From Ectocarpus siliculosus (taxonomy: Eukaryota > Sar > Phaeophyceae > Ectocarpales > Ectocarpaceae): a stretch of DNA of 16,724 nt. Made by a program: the position numbers and the translations under genes. The notes under the pieces were generated by a model. That model made no database searches, was not told the origin of the DNA, and saw only the letters and a list, made by a program, of their open reading frames with translations. Position 1 is the first letter of the stretch. Each line of letters begins with the position of its first letter. Where the stretch lies: assembly GCA_000310025.1 (NCBI GenBank), contig FN649747.1, positions 1,837,618 to 1,854,341 of the forward strand, in the 5' to 3' direction. This document shows positions 9,345-16,724 of this stretch, in pieces.

Positions 9345-9809
9345 ATGCCCGATGTGTTCCATGTGTGTGTTCACCCGGACAATACGCGTGAAGGTTGGGT
9401 AGATAGCAATTCGCCGGAGAAAATGCCAAAGGATAGATGCATGCCTCTACATGCATACAGCAGTAGGCAGGAAAACATCCTCCAAATGTTTGAAGCGCTG
9501 ACGGTGACAGAAGGAGCGAGAACCCACACCCATTGTCCAAACATTTCGTTTGTCGGGGTATCACACGGTGGGCGCGCAAGAACGCTTCCGGACAAGGAAC
9601 GTTATGCAGTGTCCTGTGTCCTACCCGAACAACGACGGTGCCAAATCGAAACACTTCGACACTTGCTCTACGGTGGTTGTGTGCATACAGCGTTACACAT
9701 TATTCCCTCAAACGAATTATGTATGTGCGATGGTCTTCGGCCGTTGCCAGAAGTCGTGGTGTTTGGACAAACGGACAAGTTGAAGGACACTAGCAAAAGA
9801 AAATGGTAG
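9345..9809 (+). other. Stop-poor stretch in intron 1, possible coding remnant
   Basis: A 154-codon frame is open here. Between about 9550 and 9783 all three plus-strand frames are free of stops, and two minus-strand frames are also long. Middle G+C content alone does not predict this. No translated frame gives a recognisable domain. One has several Cys residues (VMQCPVSYPNN, DTCSTVVVCIQRY, YVCAMVFGRCQKSWC), which might be a decayed zinc-binding or transposon-derived sequence. This is not called as a gene. Confidence 0.2.
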
Positions 9810-10590
9810 GAATCTACGAGTGAGACACAGAAAAATCCTATTCTGCATATTGTACGGAGAGACTGAAATTGTTTACGTTAGCAAGAATAACTTGACAAAG
9901 GCGAGCGTACCGAGGAAAAGTCACCAACACGGGCAAGTTGTCGTCGTTGACGTCACCATCGAAAACGTCGGAGACTTCGCCATGCGAGGCGGACAGTCAC
10001 CCCTCGACTGCACGGCAATTTCCTCTGTCCTTGACCCTCCTCTGGCTGGCCTCCAGAACGCAAAGGGTGCCTGTCCTCTCTCCATCTGGTTGTTGAAAAG
10101 CGGGCACAGGACGGGGGGGGGGGGGGGGTGTACTCATAGTCGTGCATGCCGTAGTCGTTAGACCATTGACCTCGCATCCCTACAAAGCCGGGACGGAGCA
10201 CGCCGGGTTCTCACCGGACCAGGCTCTCACATCACCAAGCGCGAAGCGCCGTGAGGTATTTGGCGAGTCGCATGAAGGGTGAGCTGCCATCCTGCTAAGG
10301 GTGTTCGGCATCTTGTGCTTACTTCCTTGCGTACGGATGACAGCTGCGTATGACTTAATTTATTTTCTGGTGCTTTCACTTCCAGAGACAGCTGTAAGCA
10401 CTGTGTAACTGCCTCGAGGATGCTTGACCATTTTAACACAACGTGGTGCGATCATCCCCCTTGCGCGGAGTGAGGGTTCTCCACCCCGCACAACATGATC
10501 TACTCGACGACCATTATGGTTACCGCCAAAAAAAAAAACAGAGGTAAAAAAAAAACGGTAACCTGGTTGCCGAGATCACGAAGTGAATTG

Positions 10591-10797
10591 GCTTGCTTTA
10601 CAACGTCGTTGCCAAGCGACGAAAACCCAATCCCGATGGCAAAACACGAGGGGGGGGCTGGTTTTACAACGTCGTTGCCAAGTGACGAAAACCCAATCCC
10701 GATGGCAAACACCGGGGGGGGCGGCTTGTTTTTCAACGTCGTTGCCAAGCGACGAAAACCCAACCCCGATGGCAAACACCGGGGGGGGGCGTACTGA
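10591..10797 (+). repeat. Three-unit minisatellite, about 66-67 bp period
   Basis: Three units each contain CAACGTCGTTGCCAAG (starting at 10601, 10667 and 10734), then GACGAAAACCCAA.CCCGATGGCAAA, and end in a run of 8-9 G. The 66 and 67 base spacings do not keep a common reading frame, so the array is not coding. Each unit holds short inverted segments (TTGCCA...TGGCAA). The changes between units are few, indicating recent amplification. Confidence 0.92.
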
Positions 10798-11473
10798 ATG
10801 TTAATGTTTTGCTGACCTTAGCTGTTGGGCCATTGACCACACGAAGTCGACCACCCGTACTCGAGAAGACGGAACGTTTGGACCGATCACCGATGGCCAA
10901 TCGTTCCTTCCTACTTTGACAACCGTGTCTCGAAACGTGCAGGGGGGGGGGGTGTTTGCGTTAACATAAAATAAAGACGCCCTACTGCTGTGTGCACCGG
11001 CGACGGGACACATCGTCCCTCCCCTGAAGGTTTCGGCAGATGTCTGAGCCCGTTGACTCCGAAAATCCACCGGTCGTCGGATGTCGAAAAGCCGTGTAGA
11101 CCTCGGAATGCCTTGAAGCGGCCTCCTGTAGACAACCAGTGCGGTGCCCCGATGGCTGCAGCAGCCCGGTTTTTACCACCACCCACACACGCACACCTGG
11201 TGGAAGTCTTGCCGGCCGTGCAGCAGGCCCTGGTATAGGCTAAAGGCTTGATTTCATGTTCACGATTGCGTACGATTCGCACGCACTTCTGGATGACGTA
11301 CACTGCCGTGACAATTGCACGGGCGGCGAGTTTTCTTGGGCACCTTTGCTCGGTTCGTCGAGCGTCTCGTGTCTCACCGCTACACCATTATACCGTAGTA
11401 CACTGAGTGCTCTTTTTTTTCTCTCTCTCTCCCAACCCGGTGTCGCCGTCGTTGTCGTTGGGGGAAACCACAG

Positions 11474-11692
11474 ACGCGGACCCTCTGCCGAGACCCTGAC
11501 CTCCTGCAGCCGGAGGGCTACATGGAGAGGCAGCAGGCCCTGGCGGAGGCCGTGGTGAGGCAGATGGACACCCACGAGCTGGTGGCGATCGCGTCGGGGA
11601 GGTTCGGGTCCGGGGGAGGCCTGCTGTCGAGAGGAAGAGGCCGGGCGTCGCGCCGCTTCCAGCAGGCGGAGCAAACGGCGGGCGTGAGCCAG
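11474..11692 (+). CDS. RING-H2 gene, exon 2: helical and Arg-rich cytoplasmic linker
   Basis: The exon encodes residues 21-93. It opens with TRTLCRDPDLLQPEGY, continues with a helical segment (MERQQALAEAVVRQMDTHEL), then a Gly/Ser patch and an Arg-rich cluster (SRGRGRASRRF, residues 72-82), and ends GVSQ|GTATTT. Both ends are in phase 0, matching exons 1 and 3. A second in-phase acceptor (CTGCAG before 11510) would remove 12 residues. I prefer 11474 because the added residues read naturally and place arginines right after the membrane helix. The donor GTATTT is weaker than usual. No known domain is visible in this part. The GCC microsatellite lies just after the exon. Confidence 0.72.
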
Positions 11693-11714
11693 GTATTTTT
11701 ACGGTAGATAAGAA

Positions 11715-11743
<29 letters not shown>
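11715..11743. repeat. GCC microsatellite in intron 2
   Basis: About nine GCC units follow the exon 2 donor by some 22 bases. Unlike the GCC tracts in the minus-strand gene it is not in a coding exon, because the in-frame stop TAG lies just before it. Confidence 0.9.
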
Positions 11744-11745
<2 letters not shown>

Positions 11746-11783
11746 TGACTGCTGTGCAGCAGTGCTATGCATGCCATGCCGTC

Positions 11784-11884
11784 TAGGTGATGCAACATAG
11801 CATGCCACACACACACACGCGCACTCTGGGACCGATTTTCCAAGCTCGGCTGCTCCATGACGAGGAGGATGTACACGATAGACC
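11784..11884 (+). mobile_element. MITE-like element copy A (5' part only)
   Basis: Copy A starts TAGGTGATGCAACATAGCAT, continues with a degenerate CCACAC stretch expanded by CA repeats, then GGGACCGATTTTCCAAGCTC and the internal motif ATGACGAGGAGGATG. It matches the left terminal repeat and adjoining body of the complete copy at 13084-13318. The right end is missing, so it is a truncated and older copy. Confidence 0.7.
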
Positions 11885-11929
11885 GCCGCCTGTCTTGCAC
11901 AGCGCTATGCTTATATGTATGCGTGGGTA

Positions 11930-12027
11930 CCGTGGGTGACACAAGATACCACGCCGCCTGGACCGATTTTCCACGGCTCGATTTTCTCTACAGCAGAGAG
12001 AGTGGCAGCGCAGAAAACGGCGGCGTC
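11930..12027 (+). mobile_element. MITE-like element copy B (5' part, abutting copy C)
   Basis: Copy B begins CCGTGGGTGACACAAGATAC and reads into GGACCGATTTTCCACGGCTC, a close match to the left terminal inverted repeat. Its body is short and diverged and runs directly into copy C, suggesting a nested or tandem insertion followed by deletion. Confidence 0.7.
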
Positions 12028-12243
12028 GAGTGACACAAGATACAGTCGCACCACACACACACCACGGACGGATTTTCATTCGAACTCGATTACTCCGCGA
12101 TGAACAGGAGGCATACAAAAGAGCGATGAGTTTTCGTAAAGCTCTCGACGAGATGGCTTCAACTCCGCCGTTTTTCGACGCTGTTGCTGTAGAGAAAACG
12201 AGCTTTGAAAATCGGTACAGGGGGTGTGATATCTTACGTCATG
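12028..12243 (+). mobile_element. MITE-like element copy C (both ends present)
   Basis: The left end (GAGTGACACAAGATAC) and the right end (GAGCTTTGAAAATCGGTACA, then GGGGGTGTGATATCTTACGT) are inverted relative to each other. The internal part contains CTCTCGACGAGATGG, shared with copies D and F. The left repeat is disturbed by a CA expansion near 12050. Confidence 0.8.
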
Positions 12244-12257
12244 TTCCCTACTGGTAC

Positions 12258-12271
12258 ACACCCGCGGGTGT
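12258..12271. repeat. 14-bp perfect palindrome ACACCCGCGGGTGT, copy 1
   Basis: The palindrome ACACCCGCGGGTGT follows copy C by about 15 bases and recurs exactly at 13946-13959. Confidence 0.85.
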
Positions 12272-13083
12272 CAAGTCAGATGGGCGGTGTGCCAGGGGGG
12301 AGCTTCCGCAGAAACCCCCCGTTTACCAGGGCTACAGCACGCAGCCCTCTTTGGTGTCGTATTATCGCGGCCATTGTGGTGTATCGGTGCTGGGGAAACG
12401 GTGGAAGAGCAAGAAAAGGTGCTGTATTTTTGCCTTCATCCTGTGTGACCCTGTATTCAAGTAGGTGTATACTGGTGCCCAGAATAAATTGGACATCAAC
12501 GATACCTGTACGTAACAACGAGATCATCAAACGAGCAATGACGATGCCGAATCTAAGCAGAAAGCAGCTAGTCGGAAACCTCGACATCTGTGTCCAACGC
12601 CAGGATAAAAGAGGTCGTAACCTCCCTCAGTGGGAAGGGCCCGGGCGAACGAATCGTGACGGGGGAAGGTGGGGGGGGGTCACTCAGTCGAGCAATCTGC
12701 GGCATCCCTTTCACGATACACAGAGCGAATGCGCTGCGAGGCCTCTCGGTCGCGTGTTGGACAGAGCTTTCCATAAATCCCGATCACAACCGACACGGCT
12801 GGGAGATTTCCAACGGCTGGTGTTCGAGCTGCCGTGCTGTTCTCTTCCTTTCTTTTGGCCGGTCAGACCGATCCCCAAATCGCAACCGTATGGTACGAGG
12901 CACCACGTGGGTTCACGACGTTGCGAAGACCTATCTTGGCTGTTCTAGTGCTTTACTACTTGTACTGCTGTGGGGAATGTTTGTTTAGTGCGTGCAAACG
13001 CGGTTTATTTTTGCGGTTGGTGCGGTATGTATTCCCCCCGCGTCTTTCGGAGGAAGGGCTTTCGTGCCACTCGCGGCGGAGTA

Positions 13084-13318
13084 CCGTAGGTGACATGACA
13101 TGACGCAAGATACCACACCCCCTGGACCGATTTTCAAAGCTCGATTCCGCCACGACGAAGAGGATGCACAAAATCGTGTGACGCGTTTTCGGAAAAGTCT
13201 TGGTGAGATGGTTCCAACGCCTCCCGCCATTTTCGGGACGGGCGCTATTTCAGCTTTGGAGTAATCGAGGTTTGAAAATCGGCCCAGGCGGTGTGATATG
13301 TTACGCCAACACCTAAGG
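13084..13318 (+). mobile_element. MITE-like element copy D (most complete)
   Basis: This is the best preserved copy, about 235 bp. The left terminal repeat at 13101-13146 (core GACCGATTTTCAAAGCTCGA) aligns with the reverse complement of 13263-13308 over 46 bases with few mismatches. Weaker similarity extends out to TAGGTG at both tips. The internal part has no coding capacity. Terminal inverted repeats, short length and multiple local copies define a MITE-like nonautonomous DNA transposon. The superfamily is not assigned because no clear target-site duplication could be read. Confidence 0.88.
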
Positions 13319-13659
13319 CAAGACAAGCGAGGAGAAGGAAGGGCGCAGGATGTCGGGGGTCCTGCGCGCGACCGTGAATGGCATAAGGCTTGACAAGCGT
13401 CCTTAGGGGTATTTTTCGACTGTACGCGCTACCGAGCCTTGGCACGCGTGCGTGCGCATGCATCCTAACTCGTATGCATAGTACCCTCTTACCCTTAGCC
13501 TGTGGTAGGTGCTGTCGTTTTTCTTGCCGCTGATGCTCCCGGTGTTTGATATTTGTTGCCTTTGTCGCTCCTGCCCTAAGCTGGTATTGTGTCGCGATTA
13601 ACCACCCACAGGAGGATATATATCTCAATGTCCACACGGTAGATTTATCTTGTTCTCTG

Positions 13660-13855
13660 CCGTGGGTTGCACAGTATGCCCCACTCCGGGGACCGATTTT
13701 GTCCGTCTCGATTTCTCCACGACGAAGAGAGTGCCATACAGCAGTCAATGATGCATCTTCGGGACGTTCTTGGCGAGACAGCCCCCAACACCGGCCGACA
13801 TTCCGGGCAGCACCGTCACCGAGCTTTTGTCAATGGGTGTGTGGTAGCTTGCGCG
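13660..13855 (+). mobile_element. MITE-like element copy E (degenerate)
   Basis: Copy E starts CCGTGGGTTGCACAGTATGC, has GGGACCGATTTTGTCCGTCT and CTCCACGACGAAGAGAGTGC, and ends with a decayed right terminal repeat near ACCGAGCTTTTGTCAATGGG. It shares with copy B a variant body, suggesting a subfamily. Confidence 0.6.
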
Positions 13856-13945
13856 GCCTGCGGCGTTTTCAACTGCAAGAAGGGGACGTGTACAGCACAC
13901 CACCCTCCCGTGTTTGGCGCGATTGGCGTGCTTCAGTACATAAAC

Positions 13946-13959
13946 ACACCCGCGGGTGT
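13946..13959. repeat. 14-bp perfect palindrome ACACCCGCGGGTGT, copy 2
   Basis: This is an exact second occurrence of the palindrome at 12258, again with an extra AC on the left side. It lies about 90 bases after copy E and 137 bases before the exon 3 acceptor. Confidence 0.85.
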
Positions 13960-14096
13960 TAACCGTCGAAATTGGTACCATGAGACAGCAGTGGTGTGTG
14001 TCACGTTCTAACGTTCATGCCTGCCTCGTGCTCTCTCATCTGTTTCGTCGTCCCCTCTACCCTCTACCCTTCTTCCCCCAATCGTGTCCGCCGCAG

Positions 14097-14626
14097 GAGA
14101 CTCGGATGTCGTTCGTGAAGCTGTCGGCGGGGAAACGGGGCCTCGCCCCGGCTCACGACGTGACCGCTCCGCCGCCGCCATCGTCGGCAGTCGCCCGTTT
14201 GGCACCGTCGTCTTCGTCGCCGGACGACGAGCGCAAGAGCCAGCAAGCCGCGGACTGCAGCGGCTGCGCGTGGGCGGGTGGGGGGAGCAAGTCGCCGACC
14301 TTGTACTACGAGCGCTCCAATCCCTTGTGTCGCAAGCCCTGTGTCGGGGTTGGCAGTAGTAGTCCAAGCTTGTCCTCTGCTAGGCCAAGGAGTTCCAAGC
14401 GATTTTTTATTGACGGGGGGGGCGGGGGGGGGGACGGCGGAGCGGCGGCAGCGGTGGCGGCGGCGGCGGCGGCAACGAGGGGGGTGTACTCGGATAACTC
14501 GTGCTCGGTGTGTCTGGACGATTACGAGGAGGGCGACGAGCTGCTGCAGGTGACGTGCGGACACGTGTTCCACCGGGCCTGCATCGACCACTGGCTCAAG
14601 GCGCACCGCGTTTGTCCGTGCTGCAG
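14097..14626 (+). CDS. RING-H2 gene, exon 3: RING-H2 finger E3 ubiquitin ligase catalytic domain
   Basis: This exon encodes residues 94-269. A disordered Ser/Pro/Lys region comes first. It includes two cysteine pairs (C147-x2-C150 and C171-x3-C175) that could bind metal but match no named domain. A Gly/Ala homopolymer (about 200-219) follows, and then a complete RING-H2 finger at 229-269. Its ligands are C229, C232, C247, H249, H252, C255, C266 and C269, with spacing C-x2-C-x14-C-x1-H-x2-H-x2-C-x10-C-x2-C. Trp259 (CIDHWL) and Pro267 (CPCC) are the conserved E2-contact positions of the family. RING-H2 proteins recruit a ubiquitin-charged E2 and transfer ubiquitin to substrates. With the membrane helix of exon 1 the protein resembles ATL-type ligases, although the GLD motif known from plant ATLs is not seen. 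The exon starts in phase 0 after CCGCAG. The likely donor is CTGCAG|GTGGGG, phase 2. If not spliced there, the frame continues to a stop at 14981 with noncoding-like composition. Confidence 0.93.
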
Positions 14627-15405
14627 GTGGGGTACTCTTGCATTGTACCCTTCCGAGAGATTCTGGTGTGGAACATATATGCATACCACTGGGATGTGGA
14701 AGTATGTATTCACGTTTGTACCCGAAATGATCCCATGTACATTTTCGAACAGGTGGTGTCTGAACATGTGCCACTTCGGTAGTGGAGAAACGTGCTCTTT
14801 CTTTCTGGTCGTTGTCGCTTGCCGGATTTCAGATGTTGAATCATTTTGTGAAAACGGCAGCAATGCCGCCATTCGTTCATTTTTTCATCTCGTCGAACGA
14901 ACAACCCAAACAAAAAATGGGCGCCTCAAGTGCACCCCAGCCATCAGACACGAGACCAGTTGGGAAGAACTTTTGCGATAAAGGGCATAAAGGAAAATGT
15001 GCCGCACGTGCGCACCCAATTCTTTCACCCTGTCGCGTTGCCTGCCGTGGGGTGGCCATGACGTAAGATATCACACCCCGCGAACCACCGATGTTCAAAC
15101 CTCGATTACTCCACACAATGAAGAGGATGCACAAATCGTATGACATGTTTCCGGCAAAAATCTCTCGACGAGATGGTGCCAACGCCACCACCGCTGTCGG
15201 CACCGCGCGCTGTTTGTTGCTTTGGAGTAGTCAAAGCTTTGAAAATCGATCCGCACGGTGTGGTATGTTTGTGTCACCTGCGGAATATACCACGCGCGGC
15301 GCATCCTCCGCCCGGGGGGCAGGCCGCCTTCGTCATAGACCCCACTCGCCACCGTGGGAAAGCGCAAGGGTTAAGGGTTGCCGTTCCGTTCCCTCGTTAC
15401 GGGAG
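14627..15405 (+). other. Probable intron 3 of the RING-H2 gene
   Basis: The interval after the RING finger begins with GTGGGG and is low in coding signal. It contains MITE-like copy F. The downstream boundary is uncertain because the following exon is only a candidate. Confidence 0.4.
15045..15283 (+). mobile_element. MITE-like element copy F (both ends present)
   Basis: Copy F begins CCGTGGGGTGGCCATGACGT and ends with GTGTCACCTGCGG, the inverse of the left tip. The internal motifs CTCGATTACTCCAC, AAGAGGATGCACAAA and CTCTCGACGAGATGGTGCCA match copies C and D. At about 239 bp it is the longest copy. Confidence 0.85.
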
Positions 15406-15769
15406 GGAGAGTCCAGGTGGCACCACCAAATCGAGTAGTGCGTCGACCGCGTTGCCTGCAGCCCCGGGGCTGGCTGCTGAACGGGGAGGGCTGTGTTTTC
15501 ATTCTTCCTGTGATGAGGGAGATCGAGCGCAAGCGTGGGTCTGGGGGGGGGAGGCAGCGCGGGGTAGGAACCGGCGCGGGCGTCCAGAGGAGGGGGAGGA
15601 GCGGCAGAGGGTGTTTTCTATGGACTGGGCGTCGATATGCCATATGATCTGTATCACGAGAGTGGCATCGAATCGAAGCCCAGTTCATGAAAATCTGCTT
15701 TTATCTGTGGGCATCGAAGCTCAGACCATGAATAGGGCACCTTCTCTGCCTCGGCGCCTGCGCCGGTGA
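15406..15769 (+). CDS. Candidate last exon of the RING-H2 gene
   Basis: This GC-rich stretch is open in a frame that a phase-2 junction from 14626 would enter after the acceptor CCCTCGTTACGGGAG, restoring an Arg codon right after the RING finger. It would add about 120 residues with a normal mix at first (ESPGGTTKSSSASTALPAAP) and then Arg/Glu-rich sequence, ending at TGA. No domain is recognised. A second phase-2 acceptor a few bases later opens another frame (ending near 15647), so both exon and frame are uncertain. Confidence 0.28.
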
Positions 15770-15925
15770 CCTCTCCCGCGCTGGTTTCCCCGAACCACGC
15801 TCGCTCGCCGCCTCTATCTCCTCTACAGCAGTCTTTGACTGACGGTTGTTCTTCATTCATGAAACCTCGCTGCGGTGCTTAAGACATGTTTCGTGGTTAC
15901 GCCGTGATACTGGTGAGGTCCACAA
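15770..15925. other. Short stretch with no visible gene
   Basis: This lies between the candidate last exon and the small minus-strand ORF. It contains one ACAGCAGT octamer at 15825 after a pyrimidine tract. I see nothing else. Confidence 0.5.
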
Positions 15926-16264
15926 TCAACAAAGGTATCCAGGCCTCTCACGGTATGGCCTACCTACCGAGCGGCCTAAATACCTTTGTCGAGGGATGTT
16001 TTCGCGAGCCACGGCGTACCGCTCAACATGTAATGTGTAGGCAGCGTGTTGCGGGGGAGTGCTCCCAAGAGTGAAGAGCTGCCGTTCAGTCATCGGGAGT
16101 AGGGAGAGATGACGCAGCGATCCCGCTCCTCCCAATGTCCGCGCGCTGCGAGTAAGGCGAGACGACGCAAACCTCTGCGGCGACCGACCCTCTTCTTGCC
16201 GAGGGTGCTCCACGGAGCTGTCTTTTTCTCGCGGAAGTCGTCCATCCATCCCTCCCTGTGCCAT
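15926..16264 (-). CDS. Small hypothetical minus-strand ORF, 112 residues
   Basis: The ORF starts at an ATG in good context (CAAACATGG) and reads MAQGGMDGRLPREKDSSVEH, then a basic, Ser/Arg-rich middle (RFASSRLTRSARTLGGAG) and a more ordinary C-terminal part (LHVERYAVARENIPRQRYLG). On the minus strand a TATA-like string (ATTATATTG) lies about 65 bases upstream and another A/T string (TTAAATAG) about 105 bases upstream. An overlapping second frame on the same strand is also open, so coding status is uncertain. It could be a whole small protein or a first exon. No family is recognised. Confidence 0.25.
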   Translation of the reverse strand: MAQGGMDGRLPREKDSSVEHPRQEEGRSPQRFASSRLTRSARTLGGAGSLRHLSLLPMTERQLFTLGSTPPQHAAYTLHVERYAVARENIPRQRYLGRSVGRPYRERPGYLC

Positions 16265-16430
16265 GTTTGATGGCGCCTCGGTGCGGGGCCAGAGCCGCGT
16301 AGAAGTTCCGGAACGGGGCGGGACTACAATATAATGCTGCTGTCGTTGTCTCAGGGAACGGCGCGCTATTTAAGTAATTGATGCGACATGATACCCGCTT
16401 TGTGTTACCGGTTTTTTTTTTTTTGCCTCT

Positions 16431-16724
16431 CCGCTGCTGTGGCCAACCCGGTCGTACCCCCCCCCCCTCCCCCCTCGCCCCATTTAAAGGTTTCCCCCCC
16501 CCCCCGGGGGGCCCCGCGAAAACCAACCGGGAAAAAAAACCCCGGGGGGTTAGGCCTTTCCCCCAAAAAAAAAAGGAATCCCGGGAAAAGCCCCCCCCCG
16601 GGGCGGGGGAAAAAACGGGGTTGGGGGGGAGGTCCCCCCGGAGGGGGCCGGGGGGGAAGGGAGCACCCCCCAAGGGGGAAAGGGGGGGGGGGAACCCAAA
16701 GGGGGAGGGGGGGCAAAAAACGGG
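16431..16724. other. Low-quality homopolymer tail of the contig
   Basis: This terminal stretch consists almost only of runs of C, G and A (for example 11 consecutive C, 8-10 A, then 7-10 G) without the base order seen elsewhere. It resembles the unreliable end of a read or a badly called consensus. Open frames across it (Pro/Gly-rich on the minus strand) are artefacts and no feature should be annotated here. Confidence 0.8.

Larger units (their letters stand above)
7455..11473 (+). other. Intron 1 of the RING-H2 gene (about 4 kb)
   Basis: This is inferred from the donor GTAAGT at 7455 and the acceptor CCACAG at 11468-11473, preceded by a run of T and CTCTCTCT near 11410-11430. It is very long and could hide small exons. 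I see no convincing one. It contains a G-quadruplex-prone tract, a palindrome cluster, the second copy of a dispersed repeat, a stop-poor stretch at 9345-9809, a 16-nt poly-G run (10113-10128), a three-unit minisatellite and four ACTGCTGT octamers. Confidence 0.6.
11693..14096 (+). other. Intron 2 of the RING-H2 gene, loaded with MITE copies
   Basis: This 2.4-kb interval runs from the donor after GTGAGCCAG to the acceptor GTGTCCGCCGCAG, which has a good pyrimidine tract (CCCTCTACCCTTCTTCCCCC). Five of the six MITE-like copies lie here, together with four ACTGCTGT octamers and two identical 14-bp palindromes. Open frames inside it are short and composed largely of repeat sequence, so no extra exon is called. 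Confidence 0.65.

Noticed and set aside
10591-10797. CRISPR-like array
   Set aside because: Three near-identical contiguous units with no distinct spacers and a G-run ending each unit; this is a minisatellite in a eukaryotic intron.

Overview
The window is eukaryotic nuclear DNA. It is rich in introns, its putative exons are far richer in G+C than their flanks, and it carries many short repeats and long C or G runs. Large introns, Ala/Gly homopolymer-rich proteins and dense CTG-type words fit a stramenopile, most plausibly a brown alga (Phaeophyceae), but no gene here proves this. I see no prokaryotic operon, phage, plasmid or CRISPR structure. Both ends carry homopolymer-rich sequence, and the right end reads like a low-quality contig tail, so the window may be a whole small contig. 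|| Layout. A minus-strand gene occupies about 454-3639 and perhaps reaches 4181. Its large last exon (454-2307) encodes a mostly disordered Ala/Gly/Pro/Ser protein. It joins in phase to a normal-looking 57-residue exon (3471-3639). No family is recognised. From about 4182 to 7394 lies a divergent intergenic stretch with no convincing gene but a striking perfect hairpin at 4957-5029. || From 7395 a plus-strand gene runs to at least 14626. Three exons separated by very large introns join in phase 0: a hydrophobic leader (7395-7454), a helical, Arg-rich linker (11474-11692) and a long exon ending in a complete RING-H2 finger (14097-14626). The product is best read as a membrane-anchored RING-H2 E3 ubiquitin ligase of ATL-like architecture. 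A further exon at 15406-15769 is a candidate only. || The introns of that gene hold most of the repeat content. Intron 1 has a predicted G-quadruplex, a palindrome cluster, a stop-poor stretch and a three-unit minisatellite. Introns 2 and 3 hold six copies of a MITE-like element of about 200-240 bp with terminal inverted repeats of about 46-60 bp. Across the whole window the octamer ACTGCTGT/ACAGCAGT occurs 14 times, all outside the confident exons. A small minus-strand ORF (15926-16264) may mark another gene near the right end.
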